Assembly: GCA_002011215.1 (NCBI GenBank)
Contig: MTML01000011.1
Location: 56,702-120,701 of the forward strand
Length of the DNA: 64,000 nucleotides
Source of the DNA: Archaeoglobus sp. JdFR-24
Lineage (GTDB): Archaea > Halobacteriota > Archaeoglobi > Archaeoglobales > Archaeoglobaceae
Direction of reading: 5' to 3'
Below are positions 1-9,252 of this stretch, piece by piece. The notes under the pieces were generated by a model that was not told the origin of the DNA, made no database searches, and was given only the letters and a program-made list of their open reading frames with translations. Numbering within the stretch: position 1 is the stretch's first letter; each line of letters starts with the position of its first letter. The position numbers and the translations under genes were made by a program.

Positions 1-622
1 CCTTTTTTTCCGAGATTTTCCCGGAAAATATGCTCATGTTAACAGGAAAGTTTCCAGGAGCCATGTGGAGAATTGTGGTGTGAGCTAACACGAAAAGAAC
101 AAGAAATATCGCCACACCTACATGAATTGTTCTGAAGGTGAAGAAGAGCATCGGGTTTTCAACAAGGAATGTTGCCGGGAACCACATTATCGCTCCCGTA
201 ATTATCTCTATCAAAGCGAGAGTGGGCATTCCAAAAATATCAGCAACCATTATCCAGTCATATTTTCCTGCCTTCGGTCTCTCTTTCCTGAGACCAAAAG
301 TCCAGAGAATATCATCGATCATATCCCTGATCAGCCGGATAAAAAATGAGGGTGAAAAGGATATGTTGGAGTCCCTTCTTCCAGAGGTTATTCTATCAAG
401 AACAATATATGTTCCAAAGTAGGAGAAACTCAGAATCAAAATCGTCGCGAATATTCTGTGAAGGAGCATCGATATTGCAGAACCGCCTAAAAGATCTATC
501 ACCCAGCCCAGCTGCTGGTTGAATGTTATTGACAGGCCAGTAATCATCAGCATCATACCTGAAATTGAGCCTATGAAGTGTGCAGCCATCTGAGATTTTG
601 AGAATCGCCTTAACACCGTCAT
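1..622 (-). CDS. Formate dehydrogenase cytochrome b subunit (C-terminus beyond window)
   Basis: The frame is open from an ATG at 622 to the window edge, giving 207 residues without a stop. It reads as a di-haem cytochrome b of the formate dehydrogenase gamma/FdoI type, which takes electrons from the ferredoxin-like subunit and reduces membrane quinone. About four hydrophobic segments are visible (near residues 14-33, 50-75, 130-150 and 165-185). Histidines at 15, 55, 167, 181 and 186 lie in or next to them and are candidate haem ligands. The start overlaps the stop of the preceding small membrane gene in an ATGA arrangement, so the two are translationally coupled. It is the last gene of the operon seen here. 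A thiosulfate- or polysulfide-reductase type cytochrome is an alternative, but the catalytic subunit upstream favours formate dehydrogenase. Confidence 0.75.
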   Translation of the reverse strand, partial: MTVLRRFSKSQMAAHFIGSISGMMLMITGLSITFNQQLGWVIDLLGGSAISMLLHRIFATILILSFSYFGTYIVLDRITSGRRDSNISFSPSFFIRLIRDMIDDILWTFGLRKERPKAGKYDWIMVADIFGMPTLALIEIITGAIMWFPATFLVENPMLFFTFRTIHVGVAIFLVLFVLAHTTILHMAPGNFPVNMSIFSGKISEKK

Positions 623-930
623 TTTTCCTCACCGGATTCATGCAACTTATAAATCTTGTAAAATTTATAGTATTCAATGACTGTCAAAAGGACTACAAAT
701 AATGCCGCGAAAATTAGAGCTACAAGCACCACTCCATTCACACTGTTGTTGAGTTCGCTTACTGAGGAGTAAATTTGCTGCCTTAATTCTGGAGAGAGAT
801 CTCTGTAACTGTTCTTAGCTATGTAATCTCCACCCAGCTCAGCAGATTCCATTAGTGCAGGGATAAGGGGGGAGATCGAGACCAGTGCCACAATTGCAGA
901 AACCAGTGCAATTACTGTCTTTCCAGCCAT
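619..930 (-). CDS. Small two-helix membrane protein in formate dehydrogenase operon
   Basis: This 103-residue protein has a hydrophobic helix at each end (about residues 2-25 and 65-88). Between them is a polar stretch of about 40 residues, and a short charged tail follows. The ATG at 930 is preferred because a GGTGA ribosome-binding site sits 5 nt upstream; a GTG at 939 lies inside that site. It lies between the ferredoxin-like subunit and the cytochrome b subunit and overlaps the latter by 4 nt, so it is probably made in step with the membrane anchor. I do not recognise the family. A role in assembling or anchoring the dehydrogenase is inferred only from position. Confidence 0.6.
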   Translation of the reverse strand: MAGKTVIALVSAIVALVSISPLIPALMESAELGGDYIAKNSYRDLSPELRQQIYSSVSELNNSVNGVVLVALIFAALFVVLLTVIEYYKFYKIYKLHESGEEK

Positions 931-951
931 CTCTGTCACCTTTAATAAAAA

Positions 952-1512
952 TTAAAAGGTGAGGAAAATGCTTTCAAGAGTTCCTCCAGCAAGGTATTCT
1001 CCGACTCTTTCCCGTAGCTTTTTGACAATCTCGGTTTGCTCACCAGCGAGAATCGTACCGGTAGGACATACCATTGCACACCTTGATCTGGGTTCTCGTA
1101 TAATCAGTCTCCCCTGTTCATCCTTTTGATTGAAAGGTTCTACACAAAAAGTGCACTTGTCCATCTTTCCCTTGGTTCCAAATGCCCCACCCTGTTGAAA
1201 TTGTGGAGCTCCAAACGGGCACGCAAACGCACAGTATCCACAGCCAATGCATCTATCCTTGTAAAGCAAAACAATTCCATCATCTCTTTTATATATTGCA
1301 TTTACTGGACAGACTGGTAAGCAAGGCGGATCATTACATTGCAGACATGGCATTGGTATGTTAAGCTGACCTGGTTTTCCTTCATTTATAGACACAACTT
1401 TAATTCTGAACACACCCTCCGGGACATTGTTATAGTTTTTGCATATCGCCTCACAACCCTTGCATTTGATGCAGAGGTTTGAGTGTGTGTCTACAAGAAA
1501 CTTCATTGACAT
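952..1512 (-). CDS. fdhB: Formate dehydrogenase iron-sulfur (beta) subunit
   Basis: This 186-residue protein of the FdnH/HycB ferredoxin type carries electrons from the molybdenum/tungsten subunit to the cytochrome. Sixteen cysteines fall into four cluster motifs: C14/C17/C20/C24, C56/C59/C64/C68, C88/C91/C94/C98 and C120/C123/C145/C149. This is the usual set for four [4Fe-4S] clusters. No signal peptide is present, as expected for a partner exported by hitch-hiking on the Tat signal of the catalytic subunit. The ATG at 1512 follows a GGGTGATG site that overlaps the stop codon of the catalytic gene, so the two are closely coupled. The family is broad and also serves other molybdopterin enzymes; the substrate is inferred from the large subunit. 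Confidence 0.88.
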   Translation of the reverse strand: MSMKFLVDTHSNLCIKCKGCEAICKNYNNVPEGVFRIKVVSINEGKPGQLNIPMPCLQCNDPPCLPVCPVNAIYKRDDGIVLLYKDRCIGCGYCAFACPFGAPQFQQGGAFGTKGKMDKCTFCVEPFNQKDEQGRLIIREPRSRCAMVCPTGTILAGEQTEIVKKLRERVGEYLAGGTLESIFLTF

Positions 1513-1518
1513 CTCACA

Positions 1519-4383
1519 TCACCCCAGCGCTTTAGCAAGAACTTCAACCTTTTTCATGAATTCATCAACATTGAACTTGTCTGCTCTGACCACATCACAA
1601 ATTCCAGCCTTTGTGTTTTGCATCTGAGTTACTGCATCCCATCCAGGAGAGTTGGTAACGTTACAGCTTTCTCCGTAAACAAAGGGTCCTGTATCCATAT
1701 CACCGCTCTTTGGATAGTTGTTCATGTAGGATTTACCCTGGAAGATTCCACCCCAGTGGAATGGCATAAAGACGGCTCCCGGCGGGACGGCATTTGTTAC
1801 TCTTGCCTTTACATAAACGTGTCCCACTTCAGCACCGTATTCAAGCCCTCTCGGCGAGACAACCACAACGGTCTGGCCATCCCTTATACCCCTGTCGTTT
1901 GCATCTTTCGGATTGATTTCAACATACATTTCTGGCTGCAATTCTGCAAGTATTCTATTGCTCCTCGTAGTATTACCTCCACCCATGTGTTCTACCTGTC
2001 TGCCCGAGGTCCACACCAGTGGGAATATCTTTTCGCCACCGGCATTAATGAACGCATCCTGCAAGGACTTCGACTTTATCTGTACCCTGTAGTGGAAGTC
2101 CTTATAGACGCTGTCCTCATAGATTGGATACTTCTTCGCAATTTCCGGTTTGGGTGTGTATGTGGGCTCTCTATGAACGGGAACTGGATCCGGCAGGTTC
2201 CAGGCATACAATCTCGCCCTACCTCTTCCCGAGGGTACCATGTTCCTGTCCAGAAACTCCTTGTAATCTGCTCCTATCGCATAGCTCCAGACCGTTCCTC
2301 CAACCTTAACCTGATCATGTCCGTTTATGCCACTGAGCAGACTATCACCATCAGGAGCTTTTGTTCCCCACTTCACTCTGAAGTCGTGTCCTCCTTCCCA
2401 CACGGGTATTTCATTTCTGTACAGTATCGGTGTTCCCGGGTGCTGTTCATTCCAGCAGGGCCATGGGAGACCCCAATATTCTCCATCACATGGTCCACCG
2501 ACAGCTCTGGACGTTTCTGGATCAAAAGTATAGTCGTACTCATGCTGTCTTTTCAGTCTGTAGCTTTTCTGGCCCAGCATACCTATGGCCCTCGATCCAA
2601 CAGTAATTTCTTTGTCAAGTATGTCCTCAGCGGTAACCTCTTCAGGCGATTTATTGCCATAGTTTACGGTAAACTTCTCGTATAAGCCAGAATCATACTT
2701 GTCTAAGGCTTTCACGAGAGAGATCAATATCCATATATCCGGTTTAGAATCATATCTTGGATCCACCACCTTGTTTCTCCACTGAATTTGCCTTCCACTG
2801 TTTGTGACACTACCGCTGCATTCTATTTGTGTACAGGCGGGCAAAAGTATAATCCCATCTTTTCTGTCAGCAAGAGCGGCTCCAACCTCGACAAATGGAT
2901 CTACAAATACCATCAAATCAACAGTTTCAAATGCCTTTTTAACGAGTTTAATATCTCCAATAGAAGGTGTTGAGTGTCCCCACCAGAATATCATTTTCAG
3001 CGGACTTGGTTGCTTTATTTTCATATTCTTTGTTCCCGGAAATGCATCCGTTCCTGCAACAGCCCCAACAGCAAATCTGCTCATTGTAAATCCCGGTAAA
3101 CTCAGCATTTCTTCTCCAAATCTACTTTTCAGCCAGTCAAAATCGATATTCCATACCCTGCACCAGTGTTTCCATGCTTTTTCGCTTAACCCATAGTAAG
3201 AGGGTAATGAGTGACTGAGAACACACATATCTGTTGCTCCCTGCACATTATCATGTCCTCTGAAGGCATTTACACCGCCTCCCAGCTTTCCAGCATTTCC
3301 AAGCAGGAGCTGCAGAATTGCAAACGAACGGATATTCTGAGTTCCGTATTCGTGCTGTGTGGCTCCCATCGCATACTGCAGAGTTCCAGGTCTTTTTCGA
3401 GCAAGAATTGATGCAGCTTTTCTGATTTTCTCTGCTTCTACTCCAGTAATTTCTTCGACCAGCTCAGGTGGATATTGCATTACGATTTCTTTTACCTTAT
3501 CAAAGCCATAAGTCCTGTTCCTTACGAACTCCTCATCATACCATCCGTTTTTGATTATTTCATAACAGATTCCCCAGATCAATGCAATCTCCGTACCAGA
3601 TCTGAATTGAAGGTGAAGATCGCTTACAGCTGCAGTTCTTGAGAATCTTGGGTCTGCACAAATCAACGTGGCTCCTCTCTTTTTAGCCTCATATATATGT
3701 GCAAAGCTTCCAGGATGTGCCTCTGCAGGATTCGAAAGGAAGATTATGCTTCTAGCATTTCTTATATCATTGAAGTTGTTTGTCATAGCTCCATATCCCC
3801 ATGTGTTTCCAAGTCCAGCCACTGTTGTCGAGTGGCAGATTCTTGCCTGATGATCTATGTTGTTGCTACCCCAGAACGCCATGAATTTTCTTTGCAGATA
3901 AGCTGCTTCAGTACTTGTTTTAGCCGAACCGGCAAAGAAGACAGAGTCGGGACCATATTTCCCCCTTATATCTATCATTTTTTTCGCAATTATGTCGAGG
4001 GCTTCCTCCCAGCTGATTTTTTCCCATTTACCATTTCGTTTAATCATGGGGTATCTCAATCTCTTGGGCGAATTTACAGTGTAATTTACTGTCGCACCTT
4101 TGCAACAAAGCCTTCCACCATTTATTGGATTGTCCACCCATGGTTCCACACCAATGAACTCTCCATTTTTCACCTTTCCCAGAAGTCCGCAACCCACTGC
4201 ACAGAAGGTACATATTGTCTTAATTAGCTCAGCTCCCTCTTCTTCTGCAGCTTTTTGAATTTCCTGTGCTTCTGCTTTTTCGAACAGCTTTAAATCTCCG
4301 TACTTTGCAAAACCAGCTGCAATAGCCAGAGCTGCGGAGGCTTTCATGAAGCCCCTTCTGGATACTCTCAAAGATAATGCCAT
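1519..4383 (-). CDS. fdhA: Formate dehydrogenase catalytic subunit, Tat-exported, Cys form
   Basis: This 954-residue molybdopterin oxidoreductase oxidises formate to CO2 at a Mo/W bis-guanine-dinucleotide site. Residues 8-12 (SRRGF) followed by a hydrophobic stretch form a twin-arginine signal, so the enzyme should face the outside of the membrane. C58, C61, C65 and C93 bind a [4Fe-4S] cluster. The active-site segment resembles E. coli FdnG (HQARxCH), with cysteine C183 where FdnG has selenocysteine. The C-terminal dinucleotide-binding domain (about residues 810-930) is present. The length is close to that of FdnG-type subunits. An AT-rich TATA box at about 4404-4416 lies 27 nt before the ATG, so the operon mRNA is probably leaderless. 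Other family substrates cannot be fully excluded, but the active-site segment is the formate dehydrogenase one. Confidence 0.87.
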   Translation of the reverse strand: MALSLRVSRRGFMKASAALAIAAGFAKYGDLKLFEKAEAQEIQKAAEEEGAELIKTICTFCAVGCGLLGKVKNGEFIGVEPWVDNPINGGRLCCKGATVNYTVNSPKRLRYPMIKRNGKWEKISWEEALDIIAKKMIDIRGKYGPDSVFFAGSAKTSTEAAYLQRKFMAFWGSNNIDHQARICHSTTVAGLGNTWGYGAMTNNFNDIRNARSIIFLSNPAEAHPGSFAHIYEAKKRGATLICADPRFSRTAAVSDLHLQFRSGTEIALIWGICYEIIKNGWYDEEFVRNRTYGFDKVKEIVMQYPPELVEEITGVEAEKIRKAASILARKRPGTLQYAMGATQHEYGTQNIRSFAILQLLLGNAGKLGGGVNAFRGHDNVQGATDMCVLSHSLPSYYGLSEKAWKHWCRVWNIDFDWLKSRFGEEMLSLPGFTMSRFAVGAVAGTDAFPGTKNMKIKQPSPLKMIFWWGHSTPSIGDIKLVKKAFETVDLMVFVDPFVEVGAALADRKDGIILLPACTQIECSGSVTNSGRQIQWRNKVVDPRYDSKPDIWILISLVKALDKYDSGLYEKFTVNYGNKSPEEVTAEDILDKEITVGSRAIGMLGQKSYRLKRQHEYDYTFDPETSRAVGGPCDGEYWGLPWPCWNEQHPGTPILYRNEIPVWEGGHDFRVKWGTKAPDGDSLLSGINGHDQVKVGGTVWSYAIGADYKEFLDRNMVPSGRGRARLYAWNLPDPVPVHREPTYTPKPEIAKKYPIYEDSVYKDFHYRVQIKSKSLQDAFINAGGEKIFPLVWTSGRQVEHMGGGNTTRSNRILAELQPEMYVEINPKDANDRGIRDGQTVVVVSPRGLEYGAEVGHVYVKARVTNAVPPGAVFMPFHWGGIFQGKSYMNNYPKSGDMDTGPFVYGESCNVTNSPGWDAVTQMQNTKAGICDVVRADKFNVDEFMKKVEVLAKALG

Positions 4384-4675
4384 ACAAATCCCCGAAAATG
4401 GTAGATTTAAATATAGATAAATCTTTCTATCGAAAGAAAAAAATCAGTTAAGGTAAAATTTATTAATTATATTCGTCAGCTTTTGAAGCAAAATTGGTCT
4501 TTCTGATGATTTTTCATGGTTAATAATTTCAATTTCTGATTTCATCATTGAAGGGGGAAAAAATTCGAGTATTATTTTCACCTTAAATTTTTAAAAGTAA
4601 TTAGTGATATATACATTATACAAATTAATTAAAGTCAACCAAAAATTTAAAAAAGAATGAGTCATAAAAGTCCCC
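4384..4675. promoter_or_regulatory. Divergent promoter region, fdh operon and dphB
   Basis: This 292-nt AT-rich gap separates two divergent transcripts. For the minus-strand fdh operon a TATA-like box (gatttaaatatag on the plus strand) covers 4404-4416, about 27 nt from the ATG. For dphB an atttaaaa box at 4645-4652 lies about 28 nt before its ATG. Both spacings match leaderless archaeal initiation. I see no further gene in the gap. Confidence 0.55.
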
Positions 4676-5443
4676 ATGCTCATTTTTGTCGGTACAGGAA
4701 TATGGGACGAGAAAGATATCAGTTTGAGGGGGATCGAGGCTGCCAGAATGGCCGATGAGGTTTATGTAGAATTTTATACTTCTAAACCAAATACAAGTGT
4801 TGAGAAACTAAAAATGCTTCTGAGACGGGATGTGTTTTTGCTTGACAGATCCGACCTCGAAGAAAATAGCAGAAAAATTGTCGAGAGGGCGATGACGAAA
4901 GATGTGGTAATTCTTGTTCCTGGAGATCCGATGATTGCTACAACCCATTCTGCCATCAGAGTTCAGGCTAGAAAAATGGGCGTGGAGACAAAAATAATTC
5001 ATTCTTCCAGCATCATCAGCGGTGTTTGTGGTATAACTGGCCTTCACAACTACAGATTCGGGAGATCGGCGACTATAAGCTATCCATTTAGAGGGAGAAT
5101 TTCGAGGACACCACTGGAGACCATTGAAAACAACTGGAAAATCGATGCACATACCTTGCTATTCTTAGACCTTCATCCCGAGCCCATGAAAATTAACCAG
5201 GCTATTTCTCTTCTTGAGGAGCTTGACAACTCTATTCTGAAATGTTATGGTGTTGGTGTTGCCAGAGCCGGCTCAGCTGATGCTGATGTGAGGTGTAATA
5301 CACTGAAGGAGCTAAAGAAATATGATTTTGGATTGCCCATGCACATTCTTGTAGTGCTCTCAAAAAAGATTCATATAACTGAATTTGAGTATCTAAGGGA
5401 GTTTGCCTGTGCCCCTGATGATCTGCGAAATTTTGTGGAATGA
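4676..5443 (+). CDS. dphB: Diphthine synthase
   Basis: This 255-residue SAM-dependent methyltransferase trimethylates the modified histidine of elongation factor 2 during diphthamide synthesis. It belongs to the tetrapyrrole-methylase-like fold. The N-terminus has the usual FVGTGIWDEKDISLRG segment, and there is a conserved GDPM loop (near residue 84) followed by TTH. The SSSIISG segment near residue 110 and a YRFGR stretch are typical of archaeal DphB. Length is normal for the family. The start is the only ATG near a TATA box placed 28 nt upstream. The dph2 gene for an earlier pathway step lies 8 kb away at 13027-14037 on the other strand, so the two are not in an operon. Confidence 0.93.
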   Translation: MLIFVGTGIWDEKDISLRGIEAARMADEVYVEFYTSKPNTSVEKLKMLLRRDVFLLDRSDLEENSRKIVERAMTKDVVILVPGDPMIATTHSAIRVQARKMGVETKIIHSSSIISGVCGITGLHNYRFGRSATISYPFRGRISRTPLETIENNWKIDAHTLLFLDLHPEPMKINQAISLLEELDNSILKCYGVGVARAGSADADVRCNTLKELKKYDFGLPMHILVVLSKKIHITEFEYLREFACAPDDLRNFVE

Positions 5444-5543
5444 CGAGGCTTATTTTAATTATCAAATTTATAAACCATTTCAGATGATGTTAATTTTGAG
5501 TTAATTCTATATACAAAGAAAACTAAAATAATTGGGGGTTGAT

Positions 5544-7034
5544 ATGGTTGCCCCAGAATTATCTTCAGATGTTGGTGTGCATGAAATTGTTTACTACCTC
5601 AAGAAGATTTTCGAGGGTCATCTTGCAAGAAAAATAATCAGGAAACTGTCAAATCCCAAAAGAGTTGAGAGAATCCTCTCAATATATTGTGGAGTTGAGA
5701 AGGCAAAGGGATTGAAGGAAAGAATATATTCGGAGGGTTTTTCAAGGATTGTCGCTACTGCTGCAAAAAAATTCGATATAGATGAAGATACGCTCAGAAG
5801 AGGGTTAAAAAACAAGTATTATAGGAAAGGACTCGCAAATGTAATAATGGGAATAGCTGAGTTTGGCATAACAATGCCTCAGAAGTTATATGCACCCTTT
5901 TTAGTTGTCTGGAATTTTACAAAAAAATGTAATTTGAAGTGCAAGCACTGTTATGCAAATGCAGGAAAAGCTGAGTATGAACTGAGCCTTAAGGAGAAAA
6001 TAGATGTTGTAGATCAGCTGGATCAAGCAGGGGTTGTTGCAATCTCCTTTTCTGGTGGTGAGCCTCTCATACACAAAGACCTCTGGCCTGTTGCTGAATA
6101 TGCATCAAATCTCGGCATGCATGTAAGTGTTGCTACAAACGGCACTTTGATAGACGAGGGGACTGCAAGGAGGTTGAAGGAGGTGGGGGTTGATTACGTT
6201 GAAATTAGCCTTGATGCAGCTAAATCAGAGGATCACGACTACTTTAGAGGCGTTCCCAGAGCTTTTGAGAGATCTGTAGAGGGTATAAAGAACTGTATCA
6301 GAGAGGGAATTCAAACTGCGATCGCCACAACAGTGACCAGCTTGAACCTTAACCAGATACCTGAAATCGTCTCTCTTGCTGAGGAATTGGGAGTGTGCAG
6401 GCTGGTTGTGTTTAATTTTATCCCGACAGGCAGAGGTAAAGAAATAGTAAATCTTGACCTCGATATTGATGAGAGAGAATTGTTGCTTGAATATCTCTAT
6501 GATGAACTTCAGGAAAGCAGTTTGCAGGTGCTCTCAACCTCTCCAGTTTTCGCAGTTGTAGCTGTAAGAAAGTATTTAGAGAATAAAGGAAAAAAGATAG
6601 CCCCAACTCATTTTGCAGATGTATGTATGCCCACAGACGGTGCACTTATACTCTCTGAGTTCATAGGCGGGTGTGGTGCAGGAAGACTTTATTGCGGGAT
6701 CCAGCCAAACGGAGATATAACGCCATGTGTTTTCATGCCTATTGTGGTAGGAAATGTCAAGGAGGGTTTTCTCCAGGTCTGGCAACAAAATGAGATTCTT
6801 CAAGCTCTCAGAGACAGAGACAGGAAAGATTACGCGTGCAGAGACTGTGGATATAGATATATCTGTGGTGGTTGCAGAGCAAGAGCCTATGGTTATTTTG
6901 GAGACTATCTGGGATTTGATCCGGGATGTCATATAAAGAGAGTGCCTCTCAGTATTATTTATGGTAAGCAGGCGTTAAATTACGCAAAAACTCGATCAAC
7001 GTTCGAATCACCCCTATTATATCACCAGAAATAG
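5544..7034 (+). CDS. Radical SAM/SPASM enzyme with N-terminal extension
   Basis: This is a 496-residue radical SAM protein. C129, C133 and C136 (CNLKCKHC) form the CxxxCxxC site for the SAM-binding [4Fe-4S] cluster, followed by a SFSGGEP motif. The C-terminal part has a cysteine-rich SPASM-like segment: CGAG, CG, PC, CxxC, CGGC and a final C near the end. Overall it resembles NirJ/AhbD-like and peptide-maturation enzymes, but the substrate cannot be read from sequence. The first 115 residues are helical and outside the usual core. The ATG at 5544 is chosen because GGGGGTTGAT stands directly before it; a TTG at 5532 is less likely. A TATA-like ctatataca at about 5509 suggests its own promoter. 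No precursor peptide or haem gene is adjacent. Confidence 0.8.
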   Translation: MVAPELSSDVGVHEIVYYLKKIFEGHLARKIIRKLSNPKRVERILSIYCGVEKAKGLKERIYSEGFSRIVATAAKKFDIDEDTLRRGLKNKYYRKGLANVIMGIAEFGITMPQKLYAPFLVVWNFTKKCNLKCKHCYANAGKAEYELSLKEKIDVVDQLDQAGVVAISFSGGEPLIHKDLWPVAEYASNLGMHVSVATNGTLIDEGTARRLKEVGVDYVEISLDAAKSEDHDYFRGVPRAFERSVEGIKNCIREGIQTAIATTVTSLNLNQIPEIVSLAEELGVCRLVVFNFIPTGRGKEIVNLDLDIDERELLLEYLYDELQESSLQVLSTSPVFAVVAVRKYLENKGKKIAPTHFADVCMPTDGALILSEFIGGCGAGRLYCGIQPNGDITPCVFMPIVVGNVKEGFLQVWQQNEILQALRDRDRKDYACRDCGYRYICGGCRARAYGYFGDYLGFDPGCHIKRVPLSIIYGKQALNYAKTRSTFESPLLYHQK

Positions 7035-7073
7035 AGAAACGTTTTTAATCTTTCTTTTTTAATATTCAATGTG

Positions 7074-8657
7074 ATGAAAGGGCTTATCGGAAGGATATTC
7101 GGTGAGGCAAGTTCAACAGAGTTTAATTTTGTTGTCTTTGAACCGAAAGAGATCAGAAGGACAGATTACGTGAAAGTCTGGAACGATTCTGATGGCTGGG
7201 TTGTTGCTCAGGTTCTTGATATAGTCGCCACTACAGATCTAAGCGAGGCTGAGGCGTTAAAAGGCAGAAATGCGGAAAAAGAGACTTATGTAGCCAAAGC
7301 CTATGTAATCGGTAAAAGAGATGAAGATGGTCTTTTGAAAATACCTAAAACCCCTTTCGTTCCAGGAGAGAATGTTTTTAAGGCTGATAAAGACCTGATT
7401 ATCGAGGCACTTGGACTTGAAAAGGATGGAGTTTATATTGGCCTGATAGAGGATAGTGATATTAGGGTTAATTTGGATGTGAATTCGCTTGTTCAAAAAC
7501 ACTGCTGTATCCTGGCAAAAACCGGTAGTGGTAAGAGTTACACTGCCGGCGTGATAATTGAGGAGCTCCTTGAGAGGGATGTTCCACTCTTTATAATCGA
7601 TCCCCACGGCGAGTATGCAGCGATGACAGAGAGGAACGACGACTCAGAAGAGTTGGAAAAAATGAAACGGTTTGGTATAAGCCCGAGAGGATACAAAAAT
7701 AAGATAAGGATATATGTCCCACCCAATTCACCCTTCCTGGACAGGGCAGATGGTATTTTAAAGCTGGATGGCTTGAATTTGACTGCAGAGGAGATTATCG
7801 AGTTAACAGGAATAACGAGCTCTACCCAGCAGGCTTTGCTGTATCAAGCAATAAAGAATCTAAAGGGAAAAGATTACTCCATAGAGAATATAATAGATGA
7901 GGTGGAGACGATAAAACACAATGCAAAATATGGTCTGCTCGGTAACTTAGAGAAGATACTCGATTCGGGTCTGTTTAGCAGAGATGCAACACCCATTGAT
8001 GTTCTGCTTCAAAGAGGGAAAGCTATTGTGCTCGATATGCGTGGTGTTCCACCGGAACATCAGGATTTAATTGTTTCAAGAGTTTGCGGTAAACTATTTG
8101 ATATGAGAAAAAGAGATGAAGTTCCACCAGGAATGATCGTAATTGAGGAAGCTCACAACTTCATACCGGAAAGAGGATTTGGAAGGGCAGTTTCAACACC
8201 TGTGCTGAGAACAATTGCAAGTGAGGGAAGAAAGTTCGGACTTGGACTTCTTGTTATAAGTCAGAGACCAGCAAGAGTGGACAAAAATGTTGTGAGTCAG
8301 TGCAACACCCAAATTATTTTGAGGATCACCAACCCAAACGATCTTACTGCGATAAAGAAGGGTGTGGAGGGATTAACTGCTGAAACGGTTGATGAGATAA
8401 AAAGGTTGCCACCGGGAACGGCACTGGTTGTGAGTCCAGAACTTGAGAAGCCAATAATAGTCAGCATAAGAACAAGAAAGAGCAGACATGGGGGTGCTTC
8501 AGTCAGTGTTGTGAGATCCAAAGATACTAAAAAGAAGAAGGTGGGAGAGAGGAGGAAAGATAGAAGGAAAGAGAGAGGAGATTCTGAGAGGGGCAGGAGG
8601 AAAGATGATGCAGATAAAAAGGGCAAAGGATTTTTCAAAAAAATGTTCTGGGGATGA
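7074..8657 (+). CDS. HerA-like DNA-translocating ATPase (DUF87 type)
   Basis: This 527-residue ATPase belongs to the HerA/FtsK superfamily, whose members pump or open DNA ends in archaeal double-strand-break repair. Residues 1-130 match the beta-barrel N-terminal domain. A Walker A motif (KTGSGKS, residues 150-156) is followed by IIDPHGEY, and a Walker B motif (VIEEAHNF) lies near residue 363. A conserved arginine-rich segment (ASEGRKFGLGL) and SQRPARV follow. The last 45 residues are almost all K, R, D, E and G, a basic tail likely to bind nucleic acid or a partner. The start follows a TATA-like sequence at about 7041-7048 by 26-29 nt; a GTG just upstream at 7071 is the alternative. NurA, the usual nuclease partner, is not next to it, so this may be a HerA paralogue. 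Confidence 0.8.
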   Translation: MKGLIGRIFGEASSTEFNFVVFEPKEIRRTDYVKVWNDSDGWVVAQVLDIVATTDLSEAEALKGRNAEKETYVAKAYVIGKRDEDGLLKIPKTPFVPGENVFKADKDLIIEALGLEKDGVYIGLIEDSDIRVNLDVNSLVQKHCCILAKTGSGKSYTAGVIIEELLERDVPLFIIDPHGEYAAMTERNDDSEELEKMKRFGISPRGYKNKIRIYVPPNSPFLDRADGILKLDGLNLTAEEIIELTGITSSTQQALLYQAIKNLKGKDYSIENIIDEVETIKHNAKYGLLGNLEKILDSGLFSRDATPIDVLLQRGKAIVLDMRGVPPEHQDLIVSRVCGKLFDMRKRDEVPPGMIVIEEAHNFIPERGFGRAVSTPVLRTIASEGRKFGLGLLVISQRPARVDKNVVSQCNTQIILRITNPNDLTAIKKGVEGLTAETVDEIKRLPPGTALVVSPELEKPIIVSIRTRKSRHGGASVSVVRSKDTKKKKVGERRKDRRKERGDSERGRRKDDADKKGKGFFKKMFWG

Positions 8658-8776
8658 TTCATAAGTTCATAAGTTAACTTTAAACAGGTTAAATTATTTA
8701 ACTACCTACCAATTTATTTAAGAGCTCTTAAGAATCTGTTTGCTATCAAAAGGTTCAACAAAAAAGGGGTGATAAT

Positions 8777-9118
8777 TTGAACTTCCTTGTAATCTTGCAG
8801 GGTGCATGGATTGTAAAAAAAGCACGAAGTGTTGAGGATGCAATGAACATAGCTGTTGCGGAGGCTGGGAAAAAGCTCAATCCAGATCTTGATTTTGTAG
8901 AAATAGATGTTGGAGATGTTGGATGTCCGAAATGTGGTCAGACTTTCAAATCTGCTTTTATGGTTTCAGGAATGGCTCTTGTTGGGCTCATATTTGAAAT
9001 GAAGGTATTCAACGCAGAAAATAAAGAACATGCAGCAAGGATTGCAAAATATGAGATTGGAAAAAGGATTCAAAGGATTCCGCTGGAAGTGATTGAGGTT
9101 GTCGAGGTGAAGGAATAA
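8777..9118 (+). CDS. UPF0212 (DUF555) family protein
   Basis: This 113-residue archaeal conserved protein of the UPF0212 family has no known function. It has an N-terminal strand (residues 1-13), a helix rich in alanine, and a CPKCGQ motif at about residue 56 that could be half of a metal site. A second helix/strand pair resembles the first, suggesting an internal repeat. Translation probably starts at TTG 8777 because GGGGTGATAA lies 3-4 nt upstream. It follows the HerA-like gene by 119 nt on the same strand, and the gap is AT-rich enough to hold a separate promoter. Confidence 0.8.
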   Translation: MNFLVILQGAWIVKKARSVEDAMNIAVAEAGKKLNPDLDFVEIDVGDVGCPKCGQTFKSAFMVSGMALVGLIFEMKVFNAENKEHAARIAKYEIGKRIQRIPLEVIEVVEVKE

Positions 9119-9252
9119 ACGAGATTGAGTGTATTTAAAGGTTAATTTTTAATCCGCGTAAATCTATACAGGGATCTAAAGATAAAGCAAATTTGAATTC
9201 CATGCTCAATACTCCAAAACACTCTTTTTTGTTACAGGGTTAAAAGAGTTGA

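Noticed and set aside
1618..2685. Long open frame on the plus strand opposite fdhA
   Set aside because: It lies entirely inside the formate dehydrogenase gene, has no ribosome-binding site and shows no recognisable protein motif.
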